Of a DNA stretch of 64,000 nucleotides, positions 10,843-22,000 are shown in pieces. The notes beneath the pieces were generated by a model that was given only the letters and a program-made list of their open reading frames with translations, did no database searches and was not told where the DNA came from. The stretch covers positions 146,502,262 through 146,566,261 of the forward strand of contig NC_044978.1 in NCBI RefSeq assembly GCF_008728515.1, written 5' to 3'. The position numbers and the translations under genes are program-made. The number at the start of each line of letters is the position of its first letter. Within the stretch, counting starts at the first letter, position 1. The DNA is from Papio anubis. Its lineage: Eukaryota > Chordata > Mammalia > Primates > Cercopithecidae.

Positions 10843-10879
10843 TAAAGTTTAAATGTAAATTTAAATTTTAAAAAATGTT

Positions 10880-11198
10880 TAATCTTTATTTACTTATTTC
10901 TTTAGAGTCTCCCTCTGTCGCCCAGTCTCCCTCTGATGGCCCACTGGAGTGCAGTGGTGCCGTGGTGACTCAACACAACCTCTGCCTCTGGGATTCAAGA
11001 GATTCTGGTGCCTCAGTCTCCCGAGTAGCTGGGATTACAGGCATGCACCACCACATCCAGCTCATTTTTGTATTCTTAGTTGAGACAGGGTTTTGCCATG
11101 TTGCCCAAGCTGGTCTCCAACTCGTGACCTCAAGTGATCTACGTGCCTCGAACTCCCAAAGTGCTGGGATGACAGGCGTGAGCCACTGCGCCTGGCCT
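10880..11198 (-). mobile_element. Alu, full length, diverged
   Basis: T-rich tail to 'gagccactgcgcctggcc'. 'cgcccagtctccctctgatggccc' shows a small local duplication of the tail-proximal segment. Confidence 0.9.
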
Positions 11199-11292
11199 AA
11201 ATGCTATATTTAAAGGAAAAAAAATAATAATAATTACAGCTTAATACCAAGGCCAAAAAAAAAAAAAAAGATTGTTTAGAAAAACAATTGTA

Positions 11293-11596
11293 GGCTGGGC
11301 ACGGTGGCTCACGCCTGTAATCCCAGCACTTTGGGAGGCTGAGGCGGGCGGATCACGAGGTCAGGAGATCAAGACCATCCTGGCTAACATGGTGAAACCC
11401 GGTCTCTAATAAAAAATTACAAAAAATTAGCCGGGCGCGGTGGCAGGCACCTGTAGTCCTAGCTACTCGGGAGGCTGAGGCAGGAGAATGGCGTGAACCC
11501 GGGAGGTGGAGCTTGCAGTGAGCTGAGATCGCACCACCGCACTCCAGCCTAGGCGACAGTGAGACTCCATCTCAAAAAAAAAAAAAAAAAAAAAAA
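11293..11596 (+). mobile_element. Alu, full length, AluY-like
   Basis: From 'ggctgggcacggtggctc' to a long poly(A). Confidence 0.93.
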
Positions 11597-11599
11597 CAC

Positions 11600-11763
11600 A
11601 GAAAAACGTATGTGGGAGGAATGGGAGGAGGTACATCTAGTCTATGCAAATACTAGGCCTCTTTTATATAAGAGGCCTTATATGGAAGTTGAGCATTCGA
11701 GGATATTTGGTGTCCATACAGCTCTGAGAACCAATCCCCAGCAGATACTGAAGGATGACAGTA
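11600..11763 (+). mobile_element. Tigger/MER2-like DNA transposon, right end
   Basis: 'ttgagcattcgaggatattt' and 'gaaccaatccccagcagat' lead to 'actgaaggatgacagta', an inverted copy of the left end at 10180. The element is split by four Alus. Confidence 0.7.
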
Positions 11764-11972
11764 TGAAGTTTCAGAACAGGCAAATTAATTTGTTGGATTC
11801 ATTCACCACTTTCCGATTGCTTATGGCACACTAGTGTCAACCTGAAATAATCAAAAGGATCAGAATCCACCTTAAAGACTTTATTCAAGCAAAAAATTGG
11901 AAATAGCCATTTGGGAGACAAAGCCTACAGAAAAATGGGGTCAGTGCTCCAAAGTTAAAAGTTAAGTTTCTG

Positions 11973-12274
11973 GGCCGGGTGCAGTGGCTCAAGCCTGTAA
12001 TCCTAGCACTTTGGGAGGCCGAGACGGGCGGATCACGAGGTCAGGAGATCGAGACCATCCTGGCTAACATGGTGAAACCCCGTCTCTACTAAAAAATACA
12101 AAAAAAAACTAGCCGGGCGAGGTAGTGGGCGCCTGTAGTCCCAGCTACTCGGGAGGCTGAGGCAAGAGAATGGCATAAATCCGGGAGGCGGAGCTTGCAG
12201 TGAGCTGAGATCCAGCCACTGCACTCCAGCCTGGGCGACACAGCTAGACTCCATCTCAAAAAAAAAAAAAAAAA
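11973..12274 (+). mobile_element. AluYR-type Alu with target duplication
   Basis: 'ctcaagcctg', 'aactagccgggcgagg' and 'gagatccagccac'. 'aagttaagtttct' is repeated on both sides. Confidence 0.93.
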
Positions 12275-12317
12275 GTTAAGTTTCTTTCCTTCTATTTTTC
12301 CTTATTTTTAATTTTAA

Positions 12318-12620
12318 TTTTATTTATTTATTTATTTATTTTGAGACGACAGCTTGCCCTGTTGCTGAGGCTGGAGTGCAATGGTGTAATCTCTTCCCAC
12401 TGCAACCGCCACCTCCCGGGTTCAAGCGATTCTCGTGCCTCAGCCTCAGCTAGGATTACAGGCATGCACCACCATACCTGGCTAATTTTTTTGTAATTTT
12501 AGTAGAAACGGGGTTTCATCGTGTTGGCCAGGCTGGTCTCGAACTCCTGACCTCATATGATCCACCCGCCTTGGACTCCCAAAGTGCTAGGATTATAGGC
12601 CTGAGCCACTACACACGACC
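12318..12620 (-). mobile_element. Alu, minus strand, (TTTA)n tail
   Basis: 'gagacgacagcttgccctg' to 'gagccactacacacgacc'. The middle has a small deletion at 'cagcctcagctagg'. Confidence 0.92.
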
Positions 12621-12915
12621 TTATTTTATTTCTTGAGACAGAGTCTCACTCTGTTGCGCAAGCTGGAGTGCAATGGCATGATCTCGGCTCACGGAAACCT
12701 CCATCCCCAGGTTCAAGTGATTCTCCTGCTTCAGCCTCCCAAGTATCTGGGATTACAGGCGCCCACCGCCATGCCCCACTAATTTTTTGTATTTTTGGTA
12801 GAGACAGGTTTTCCCATGTTGGCCAGGCTGGTCTCAAACTCCTGATCCCACGTGATCCTCCTGCCTCAGCCTCCCAAAGTGCTGCAATTACAGGCATGAG
12901 CCACCGTGCCTGGTC
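12621..12915 (-). mobile_element. Alu, full length
   Basis: 'cttgagacagagtctcactc' to 'gccaccgtgcctggtc'. Confidence 0.93.
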
Positions 12916-12927
12916 AATTTTTAGTTA

Positions 12928-13055
12928 AGTTTTTTTAAGAGATGAGATCTTACCATATTGCCCAGACTGGTGTCAAACTCCCAGGCTCACAAGATCCTCC
13001 TGCCTTGACCTCCAAAAGTGCTGAGATTACAAGCGTGAGCCTCTGCATCCTGCCC
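12928..13055 (-). mobile_element. Alu monomer-like fragment
   Basis: 'aagagatgagatcttacc' to 'cctctgcatcctgccc'. Left-arm sequence with its own T-rich tail; it may be a free left monomer or a truncated old Alu. Confidence 0.75.
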
Positions 13056-13189
13056 TTGAATTCCTTCTTACAAAGACAGAAGAAAGCAAGTTTAGTAGGA
13101 TTATAACATTTTCTATACTAGCCTGGTTTATGAATTACAACAATTTAATTAATTATAGTTTACTTTTTTCCCCATATGGCTTGTTTTCT

Positions 13190-13506
13190 TTTTTCTCACT
13201 TTTCTTTTCTTTTCTTTTTTTTTTTTTTCTTTAGACAAAGTCTCACTCTGTTGCCCAGGCTGGAATGCAGTGGTGCAATCTTGGCTCACTCCAACCTCTG
13301 TTTCCCAGGTTCAAGCAATTCCCCAGGCTTAGCCTCCCAAGTAGCTGGGACCACAGGTGCCTGCCACCACACCCAGAAAATTTTTGTATTTTGTATTTTC
13401 AGTAGAGATGGAGTTTCACCATATTGGCCAGGCTGATCTGGAACTCAAGGCCCACCTTGGCCTCCCAAAGTGTTGGGATTACAGGCATGAGCCACAGCTC
13501 CCAGCC
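13190..13506 (-). mobile_element. Alu, full length
   Basis: Pyrimidine-rich tail, then 'agacaaagtctcactc' to 'gccacagctcccagcc'. Confidence 0.92.
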
Positions 13507-14207
13507 TGTCTTCTTTTCTTTGTGCTAGTTTTCATTACCTTTCCAATTTAAAAGAATGTACTTAACATTCCATCTTAAGAGGATGTGATAGCCATGAAAT
13601 CTCTGTGTGTGAGAAAAGTAAGAGGGAAGTTAATCTATGATGAAGATTAACTGTGAAGAGGGAAGAGGTCTGCCCTGGCCCTTTAGTCTTTTGCAGTATT
13701 TCAAAAACAATGTAGATAAGGAATAAGAATAATCTATAATCAGAGAAACAAAGTTTCTAGTTGCCTAGGTAACAGCTGCCTGTCACATGATTCAGGCCTT
13801 ATAATCTCACTCCTTTAAAGCTCAAAATAATTTACAGTTCCAACATGCTAGATTTTAAATTTATTTTCACAGTAGCTACACTAGCATTTTTTTTAAGTTA
13901 ACAAGTACTTTTCTACCTCAGAACCTTTTGTTCTGCTATTCCCCCAAAATAGGTTATTCTTTCTTCCCCTTTTAATCTGGATTACTACCCCAATTTAGAC
14001 ATCCTGTTTTTCAAGGAATCTTTCTGGTTAGCTCTCTTGCACTTATTTTTTGTCATAATTATACTAATTATAAATAAGTAATCATTGGTAAATTTACTTG
14101 TTAGGGGCCTATTCCACCTTAGACTGTGAATTCCTTGATGTGCAGGACTATTTACATATATTTAGTGTTCTACTCCCAACCTCTATCAGCATTTTTGAAA
14201 ATACAGT
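13507..14207. other. Unique stretch with L2-like remnant
   Basis: Mostly unnamed sequence. The part at about 14115-14185 ('agactgtgaattccttgatg') resembles an inverted L2 3' end. No gene seen. Confidence 0.5.
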
Positions 14208-14210
14208 GGC

Positions 14211-14345
14211 AGCTGGGCACAGTGGCTCACACCTGTAATCCCATCACTTTGGGAGGCCAACGCAGGTGGATCACCTGATGTCAGGAGTTCGAGACCAGCC
14301 TGGCCAACATGGTGAAACCCTGTCTCTAATGAAATTACAGAAATT
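14211..14345 (+). mobile_element. Alu left arm
   Basis: 'gctgggcacagtggctcac' to 'ctctaatgaaattacag', then interrupted by the next Alu. Confidence 0.88.
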
Positions 14346-14346
14346 A

Positions 14347-14650
14347 GGCTGAGTGCAGTGGCAAGTGCCTGTAATCCCAGCCCTTTGGGAGGCTGAGGCA
14401 GGGGGATCATGAGGTTGGGAGTTTGAGACCAGCCTGATCAAGACTGTGAAATCCCGTCTCTACTAAAAATACAAAAGTTAGCCAGGGGCAGTGGCAGGGG
14501 CCTGTAATCCCAGCTACTCAGGAGGCTGAGGCAGGAGAATTGCTTGAACCCAGGAGGCGGAGGTTGCAGTGAGCCGAGATCGTGCCACTGCACTCTAGCC
14601 TGGATGACAGAGCAAGACTCCATCTCAAAAACGAAACAAAACAAAACAAA
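14347..14650 (+). mobile_element. Alu, full length
   Basis: 'ggctgagtgcagtggcaag' to an (AAAAC)n tail. Confidence 0.92.
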
Positions 14651-14655
14651 AAAAC

Positions 14656-14860
14656 AAAAAACTAGCCAGGCATGGTGGCAGACACCTGTAATCCCAGCTA
14701 CTTGGGAGGCTGAGGCAGGAGAATCTCTTGAGCCTGAGAGGCGGAGGTTGCAGTGAGCTGAGATGTTGCCATGGCACTCCACCTGGATGACAGAGCAAGA
14801 CTCCATATCAAAAAAAAAAAAAAAAAGGAAAAAAGAAAATAAAAATAAAAATAAAAATAA
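14656..14860 (+). mobile_element. Alu right-arm fragment with (AAAAT)n tail
   Basis: 'aaactagccaggcatggtgg' to an A-rich, then (AAAAT)n, tail. May be the right half of the Alu that starts at 14211. Confidence 0.86.
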
Positions 14861-14970
14861 AATATAGTGGACAACTAATAAATATTTACGGATTAAGCCA
14901 AACAGTCGAATGAATCCATGTTTCCATCTTCTCATTTTCCAAAAATTTGGTGATCTTTGGTCATCTTTTC

Positions 14971-15268
14971 TTTTTTTTTTTTTTTTTTTAGAGGGGGTTT
15001 CGCCTTTTCCCCCCGGTGGGGGGCCTGTGGCGGGGCTCCGCCCCCCGCCAACCCCGCCCCCCGGGTTCACGCCATTCTCCGGCCTCAGCCTCCCGAGTAG
15101 CTGGGACAACAGGCGCCCGCCACCTCGCCCGGCTAGTTTTTTGTATTTCTTAATAGAGACAGGGTTTCACCGTGTTAGCCAGGATGGTCTCGATCTCCTG
15201 ACCTCATGATCCGCCCGTCTCGGCCTCCCAAAGTGCTGGGATTACAGGCTTGAGCCTCCGCACCCAGC
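14971..15268 (-). mobile_element. AluYR-type Alu with anomalous GC-run segment
   Basis: From about 15065 leftward in element terms the copy is a normal AluYR ('cacctcgcccggctagtttt', 'gtctcggcctcc'). Bases 14992-15063, which should be the right-arm start, are instead runs of g and c ('ccccccggtgggggg', 'ccgccccccgcc') that keep only the outline of the Alu. I read this as a likely sequence-quality artefact, although local hypermutation cannot be excluded. Confidence 0.85.
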
Positions 15269-15337
15269 CGGTCATCTTTTCATAGGGCAAAAATTTGTAA
15301 TATTATTTTCCATATGGAGAATGAAAAGATAGTCTCA

Positions 15338-15500
15338 ATTAGTCAGGCGTGGTGGCACACACCTGTAGTCCCAGCTACTTGGGAGGCTGAGGCAGGGGAA
15401 TCCCTTGAACCAGGAGGCAGAGGTTGCAGTGAGCCAAGATCGCACCACTGCACTCTAGCCTGGGCGACAGAAGGAGACTCCCTGTCCAAAAAAAAAAAGG
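15338..15500 (+). mobile_element. Alu right-arm fragment
   Basis: 'attagtcaggcgtggtggc' to a short poly(A). Confidence 0.88.
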
Positions 15501-15686
15501 AAAGAGAGAAAAAGATATACATTTCTATGGTCCAGAAAGTGGGGACAACTCAAAGGGGTGGGAGGGGGCACTTATAGGCTATAGGTAAATTTGAACATTT
15601 TCTGGTTGACAATTGGTTGAGTTTGAGTAAAGACCTGGGATTGATAGAAAGGAAATGTTCAGGGTAAGATAAAGATTGTGGAGACC

Positions 15687-15854
15687 GCCAGGTGTAATGG
15701 CTCACACCTGTAATCCCAGCACTTTGGGAGGCCAAGGCGGGCAGATCACGAGGTCAGGAGATCGAGACCATCCAGGCTAACACGGTGATACCCCGTCTTT
15801 ATTAAAAATACAAAAAATTAGCTGGGCGTGGTGACGGGTGCCTGTAGTCCCAGC
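15687..15854 (+). mobile_element. Alu 5' half, cut at an LTR junction
   Basis: 'gccaggtgtaatggctcac' to 'cctgtagtcccagc', then directly joined to 56 bases of provirus LTR end. The breakpoint in the Alu is the same base as at the real provirus junction at 16406. Confidence 0.88.
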
Positions 15855-15910
15855 TGTTTTGTTTCTCTATTACTATTATTAATAGATGCAAAGACTAAAT
15901 ATCAATAAAG
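15855..15910 (-). mobile_element. Orphan 56-bp fragment of provirus LTR (U5 end)
   Basis: By eye identical over 56 bases to the outer end of the 3' LTR at 16407-16462, including 'gatgcaaag' where the 5' LTR has 'gacgcaaag'. It is bounded left by Alu and right by unrelated 'aaacacgttttgggg'. No other provirus sequence accompanies it. Confidence 0.9.
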
Positions 15911-15942
15911 AAACACGTTTTGGGGTAAAATACTTTGATTCT

Positions 15943-16234
15943 GGCCAGGTGTGGTGGTTCATGCCTGTAATCCCAGCACTTTGGGAGGCCGAGGCAGTTG
16001 GATCACAAGGTCAGGAGATTGAGACCAGCCTGGCCAACATGGTGAAATCCCGTCTCTACTAAAAATACAAAAATTCTCTGGGCATGGTGGTGCGTTGCTG
16101 TAATCCCAGATACTTGGGAGGCTGAGGCAGGAGAATCTCTTGAACCAGGGAGTCAGAGGTTGCAGCGAGCTGAGATCGCGCCACTGTACTACAGCCTGGC
16201 GACAGAGCGAGACTGTCTTAAAAAAAAAAAAAAA
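15943..16234 (+). mobile_element. Alu, full length
   Basis: 'ggccaggtgtggtggttc' to poly(A). Lies between the orphan LTR fragment and the provirus-bearing Alu. Confidence 0.92.
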
Positions 16235-16235
16235 C

Positions 16236-16406
16236 GCACCGAGCGTGGTGGCTCACGCCTGTAATCCCAGAACTTTGGGAGGCTGAGGCGGGCAGATCAC
16301 GAGGTCAGGAGATCGAAACCATCCTGGCTGACACAGTGAAACCCCATCTCTACTAAAAATACAAAAAAATTAGCCGGGCATAGTGGCGGGTGCCTGTAGT
16401 CCCAGC
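16236..16406 (+). mobile_element. Host Alu of the provirus, 5' part
   Basis: 'caccgagcgtggtggctcac' to 'gtagtcccagc'. The provirus interrupts it, and the rest resumes at 25620 ('ccagctactcgggagg'). 'ccagc' is present on both sides as the 5-bp integration duplication. Confidence 0.93.
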
Positions 16407-16862
16407 TGTTTTGTTTCTCTATTACTATTATTAATAGATGCAAAGACTAAATATCAATAAAGGCCAAAATGAGCGAAGAAAGTGATAGCCCTTTTATTTG
16501 CAAATATGCACGCACTCTCGGGTGAGGTTCACTGGTCCACCGGAAGGGCCAGGGAAGTCGCGCCAGCGCTCTCGGGTGAGGTTCTCCAGTCCACGAATGC
16601 GGGGGCCGAAGAAGTCACATCGGCGCTTACCAGAGGCGGACTTTTATGCCTGGGAGCTGGAAGGGGAGGAGTTTGGGGCGTGTGTGTAGAAGTGGCTTCT
16701 TGAATTTCAGTGTCCCCGGCTTGACGTCACTCTGCGCATGCTCAGTTGATTTGGTTCTTTTCCCAGGTGCAGGAAAATCTGTGATGAAGAACCTGGAAAC
16801 AATAAGTACTGCTCCATCTTGTTCACCTTCCTCCATCTTGTCCCTTCTCCCTTACCCAAACA
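16407..16862 (-). repeat. Provirus 3' LTR
   Basis: 456 bp. On the minus strand it starts TGTTTGGGTAAGG and ends GAAACAAAACA. A TATA-like CATAAAA (about 16642-16648) and an AATAAA polyadenylation signal (16493-16498) mark U3 and R. U3 carries a perfect CRE-type TGACGTCA at 16722-16729 and a neighbouring TGCGCATGC. By eye it differs from the 5' LTR at about 32 of some 455 aligned bases and lacks a 20-bp segment present there. Confidence 0.93.
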
Positions 16863-16897
16863 GTCCAACCTCTTATTGATTATAAGAATTTAGGGCG

Positions 16898-17207
16898 GGC
16901 CGGGCGCGGTGGCTCAAGCTTGTAATCCCAGCACTTTGGGAGGCCGAGACAGGTGGATCACGAGGTCAGGAGATCGAGACCATCCTGGCTAACGTGGTGA
17001 AACCCCATCTCTACCAAAAAATACAAAAAAAAAAACTAGCCGGGCGAGGTGGTGGGTGCCTGTAGTCCCAGCTACTCGGGAGGCTGAGGCAGGAGAATGG
17101 CGTGAACCTGGGAGGCAGAGCTTGCAGTGAGCTGAGATCCGGCCACTGCACTCCAGCCTACACGACAGAGCGAGACTCTGTCTCAAAAAAAAAAAAAAAC
17201 AAAAAAA
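16898..17207 (+). mobile_element. AluYR-type Alu between env and 3' LTR
   Basis: 'ctcaagcttgtaatccc', 'actagccgggcgagg' and 'gagatccggccac'. The direct repeat 'aagaatttagggc' occurs at both ends (about 16884-16896 and 17206-17218). The insertion postdates the provirus. Confidence 0.94.
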
Positions 17208-17247
17208 GAATTTAGGGCACCGTGGTCTGTCTGGCTGCTTCCTGCTG

Positions 17248-18987
17248 TTAAGGGGCATAGTTAGGGTCTGAGGTTGGCAGTTGGGTGTAGGGATGCAGGA
17301 GCATTTGGTTGAAGGTGGCTCGGGTGATCTCTTGGACCCTGACTGGGAGAAATTTTATTAGAATGGGAGCAAGACATAACATAAGGCAGAGGATTAGTAT
17401 GGGAATTAGGAATGGAAGCATCTGCTGTACTACAGGCAGCAGCCATACCAGTGGTCCGGGGGTGAAGGGGGCGTTAAATTGTTGAAGCTCCTTTTTGATC
17501 TTGTTTAATGTTTGGACGTTGGTATCAACCAGGCCTGATTCATTTACGTAGTAGCAACACTCCTCTCCTAGGAAGAGGCATGTTCCTCCTTTTTCAGCAG
17601 TAAGAAGATCTAATGCCCGTCTATTTTGTGCTGCTACCTGGGCCACTGAGGTGATTTGACGTTGTAAAGAGGCTAAGCTTTCAGCTGAAGCCTCTATGGC
17701 TGCCTGGACCTGAGTGGAGAGGGTCTGTGTGGATTGAATCGAGTGGGTGACGGCCCTTGTTCCAAGTCCTGAGGCTACTAGGGACGATGCTAGGGAAACC
17801 CCAATAATTAAGGGAAGAAAAACGGCCCGCTTTTGGATTTTATTGCTGGAGCTGAGCTGGGAAGCTAGTTCAGACAATTCTCCTTCGCTATATAGGGTTA
17901 AGCTAGGCACTAAAGATACTGGAATGCAAAGGGACTGGGTGATGGAGGTATGGTTAAGAGTTTTAGATAGAGTTTGGTTACATCAAAAGTAGCCTCCAAC
18001 GGGGGCCGTCTGGGTCCTGCTGGGAGCTTGAGTGCAATCACACCATGAAGAGTTTGGAGTAGAGTAGCAAAAAGGGAGGGTTTGACTCTGTGGATTATGG
18101 TATAATGGGACTTAAGGCAAGGATGTTGCTTGAGAGGAGCTGGTAGAGTCGGTGGTGATATTGAAAGCGGTTGGTAGCGGGACTGCCACTAAGGGAGGTT
18201 TTCTGAGTGCAGCGCAAAGGAAGCAGTGGGAGAGGTTCCTTACTCCAGCAGCCTGGGTTAAGTCAAGTCCCTGGCGAAGAAGTGTTAGCCATGAGAATGG
18301 GTCCTCATTGTTAGAGGGGCTTGGGGGGCTTAACAGCTTCTGTATTTTCTGTTCATGAGATTTTACAACTGAGGTTAAATTTTGTAGGGCCTGTACACTC
18401 TTAGGAAGATGTACTTGTTTACTCTTAGGGAGGGGTACTTGTTGCACGTATACTCTCTTTATTTGGAGGGTTGCGGTGGGATACGAGGACCAAGATGTTG
18501 CATATAGTCCACCTTTAACTCCTTGAGCCCACCAGGGGTCCCAGGGATCGTTAATATTAAGAATATATCCTCCTGATGTTCTATTTCTTACAAAAGGTAG
18601 ATCATTGGGGGTGCAAATGCCATTTGCACACATTAAACCTATCTCATGCATGTCGCAATAGTTGTATGGACACCCCAGGTTGGTTTCTTGCCAGTAGTTC
18701 TTACAATTATATTCTGTTTGGTCGTACAAGAAACATATGACTGGGTGGTCATAGTTGCCAACAGAACTCAGGTGAAAATTAAGGAGGAGGGCAGCTTGAC
18801 AGCCCTGGGGGGAGCAATCTGCAGCACCTTGCGTTTGTGAGTGAGCCTGGTTGTCAGTAGACCAGGTTTCAGTTATAGAAAATCTCCATACAAATTTAGG
18901 ATTAGTAAGGCTGGCAGGAATAATTAGAGTGAACCATAATAGTGGTAACAAAGGTGTAGAGGGTAAGTTCAACATTGCTGAAATCAT
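17248..18987 (-). pseudogene. env: Provirus env, two in-frame nonsense codons
   Basis: About 580 codons in one frame, the usual length for this Env group. The likely start is ATG 18987-18985 or 18975-18973, followed by a hydrophobic signal peptide. The surface unit has many cysteines and N-glycosylation sites and a CFLC (CXXC) motif. A basic KIQKR cleavage site is at about 17837-17823, followed by a hydrophobic fusion-peptide-like run, a heptad region, the conserved segment containing QNRRALDLLTAEKGG, CX6CC (17580-17554), a membrane anchor and a short tail. Breaks: TAA at 18114-18112 and TGA at 17985-17983, both late in the surface unit. The transmembrane part downstream is open for about 220 codons. 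The protein would have been an entry glycoprotein; as it stands it cannot be made whole. Confidence 0.9.
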
Positions 18988-19014
18988 AAAGGGCACCTTG
19001 CCAAGCTAGGTCCT

Positions 19015-22000
19015 CTATGAGAGTAAGTAGGGAAACCTACTGGTCGGGGGAAGAGTCGGGAAGGAAGGTTTCTAGAGGGTCTATGAGGGGAAATTCAGTT
19101 AAGTTGAGATGGAGAATAGTGAGAAAGCGGGAGAATTTCAGAAGAGTGTAGCTCATGTAGTTTGTATTTAGTCTGGTTATTCTCAGACTGGTGGGTGACA
19201 GTTCAGTGGACTGCCACTGAGCCTGTGGGGGCAGGGCGCTTTTCAGTTGAGTAAGGTGGACTCAAGAACTGTGGCCTAAGAGTTTGGCTGCTGTGGAAGT
19301 GGTAAGAATTACTGTGTATGGACCTTTCCACTTAGGGGTAAGGCCTTTTGCGTGCAGGTCCTTGAGTAAAACCTGGTCGCCTGGTGAAAGGGCTGAGGGG
19401 GCTTCCGAATTTCCTTGTGTAGGGTGGGGAAGTGAACTCTCAGCGTGTTCTCCAAGTAATTGTCTTAAGAGAGAAAGGTATGGAAGGTAGGGTGCTAACG
19501 GCGTGGGGAGGGTAGGGAGTTCTTGTAGTGCGAGGGGGCGCCCGTATACTAATTCAAAAGGACTGAGGCCTGTGGGGCCTCTAGGTGTAGCTCGTAGCCG
19601 GGTAAGTGCAAGGGGAAGCAAGGTTACCCACGATTGACGTGTCTCTATGGAAAGTTTGGTTAGTTGTTGCTTGATGAGTCCATTTGCCCGTTCAACCTTT
19701 CCAGATGACTGGGGATGGTATGGAATATGTAGCTTCCAAGTAATGTTGAGAGAATCTGTCACCAGCTAGATCACTCTGGAAATAAAAGCCGGGCCGTCAT
19801 CAGATTGGATTGACCGGGGAAGCCCAAAACGAGGAATGATTTGTTCTATGAGAATGGAGGCTACAATGGATGCACTTTCTCCTGTGGTGGGGTAGGCTTC
19901 TATCCATCCTGAAAAGGTATCTACCAGGGTGAGTAGGTAACGAAGCTTTTTGTGCCTAGGCATGTGGGTGAAATCAATCTGCCAATCCTCTCCGGGTTGA
20001 TGTCCTCTAAGCTGATGACTTGGATGGGCGTTGCATATTCCCCCTTGAGCATTTGCCTTTAGGCAGATTAAACACTGTTGGCTAATTCTCTTGAGGTGAG
20101 AAAGAAGGGATGGACACTCAATGATGGGATTTAAAAAGTTGTAAAAGGCCTGATGTCCAGTGTGTAAAGAGTTGTGAATATCTCTTAAGATGTGTTGTGT
20201 TTGAGCTTCAGGGAGGACGACACGGTTATGGATAAAGATCCATTGGTCGGGGGTAATAGTTGCATGTGGGTTCTGTAAAAGCTTGTTTTTTTCTTCTGAG
20301 GAATAAGAAGGGGTGTATTGAGGAGTTAAGAAACATAGGGATCGAGGGTTTTCTGTAGATAGTGCTATGGATTTTGCAGTGGTATCGGCCAAGTTGTTGC
20401 CTTGGCCAATGGGGTTGGTAGGTTTTTGATGTCCTCTACAATGAACTATAACTACCTCTTTAGGGGAGGTTAGAGCTTCTAGCAACCGTTGGATATGTTT
20501 CCCATTTATGATAGGGGTTTCTTTGGTGGTTAAAAACCCACGTTCTTGCCAGAGGATGGAGTGTGTGTGTGCTATCATGTATGCATACTTGGAATCAGTA
20601 TATATATTAACTGTTTTTCCCTCAGATAGATGGAGTGCCCGGGTTAAGGCAGTGAGTTCTGCCTTTTGTGAGGTTGTGCCTAATGGTAGAGGTTTGGCTT
20701 CTATTACCTGTGTGTTAGTGACTACTGCATATCCCGCGTGTCTGTTTCCATGGGGGTCAACGAATGAACTCCCGTCCACAAAGAATGTCAGTTGTGGGTC
20801 TGGGAGGGGTTGATCTCGTAATGGAGATGGGTTGGGAGAGCTAACTGGATAATCTCTGGGCATGAGTGTTCTGGGGTGTGTGAGGTATTTGGGGTAGGCA
20901 GGAGAGTAGCAGGACTGAGAGAAGAACAGGTGGCTATTTTAATGTCAGGATTTTCTAAAAATAGGACATGGAATAACTGTATGCGGGAAGGAGTGAGATG
21001 ACTGATGCATTTGTGGGAAATTAAGTCTTGAAGATGATGTGTGGAATGGACCATAAGGGGGCCTCCTAAGGTAAGTTTTAAAACTTCTTTGGTTAGTTCT
21101 GCCTCTGCAGCAAGAGCGCGTAGGCAGAGCTGCCATCCCTGTACTGTGGTGTCTAGTTGTTTGGAGAGATAAGCGACCGGTCTGAAGGTTGTGCCTATTG
21201 GCTGGGCCAGGAGACCTGTAGCTATCATGTGACATTCATCAGTGAAGAGGTAGAATAGGTACAGGGGGTTGGGTAAGGAGAGAGTAGGGGTGGACAGGAG
21301 ACATGATTTAAGGCATGTGAAGTGTGTAGCTATTAATTTTGGGTCTGATGGGGTCCTGTTGGGGATTCCTTGGCAGCTTGGTAGAGGGGTTTGGCCAAGA
21401 CCCCAAAATTTGGGATCCAATGTCGGAAGAATCCTACAAGACCTAAGAAAGATAGAATTTCTTCTCCATTAGTTGGGGGGATGAGACTCTGAATGAGACT
21501 TAATCTATCTGTAGTCAGCAATTTGGACACTGGGGTAAGTTCTATGCCTAGGTATGTAACCTTGGGAAGGCAACACTGGGCCTTTTGTTTGGTAATCCTA
21601 TAGCCCAGCCTACCTAAGAAGTTAAGTAGGGTGGCAGTATCCTGTAAGGAAATGTCATGTGAGGGGCTACATAAAAGTAAATCATCAACATACTGGATAA
21701 TGGTGCTGGAGCAGAATGGGCACTGGGCTAGGTCTTTGGCCAATGCCTGCCCAAAGAAGTGGGGGCTGTCTCAGAAACCTTGGGGAAGAACCATCCAAGT
21801 GAGTTGAGTAGAGATATGGGTTTCAGGATCTTCTCAAGTGAAGGCAAAGATAAAGTAGCAATCAGGATGTAAAGGAATAGAAAAGAAAGCATCTTTTAGA
21901 TCAAGGACGGTGAAGTGGGAGGTCTCAGGAGGTATGCGTGAAAGAAGGGTATAGGGGTTAGGAACTGCTGGGTGTGTTGGGATTACTTCCTCATTAATGA

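Noticed and set aside
14438..15109. 223-codon minus-strand frame
   Set aside because: Built from several Alus and the GC-run segment.
17747..21472. Plus-strand frames across the provirus
   Set aside because: Antisense shadows of pol and env with no independent features.
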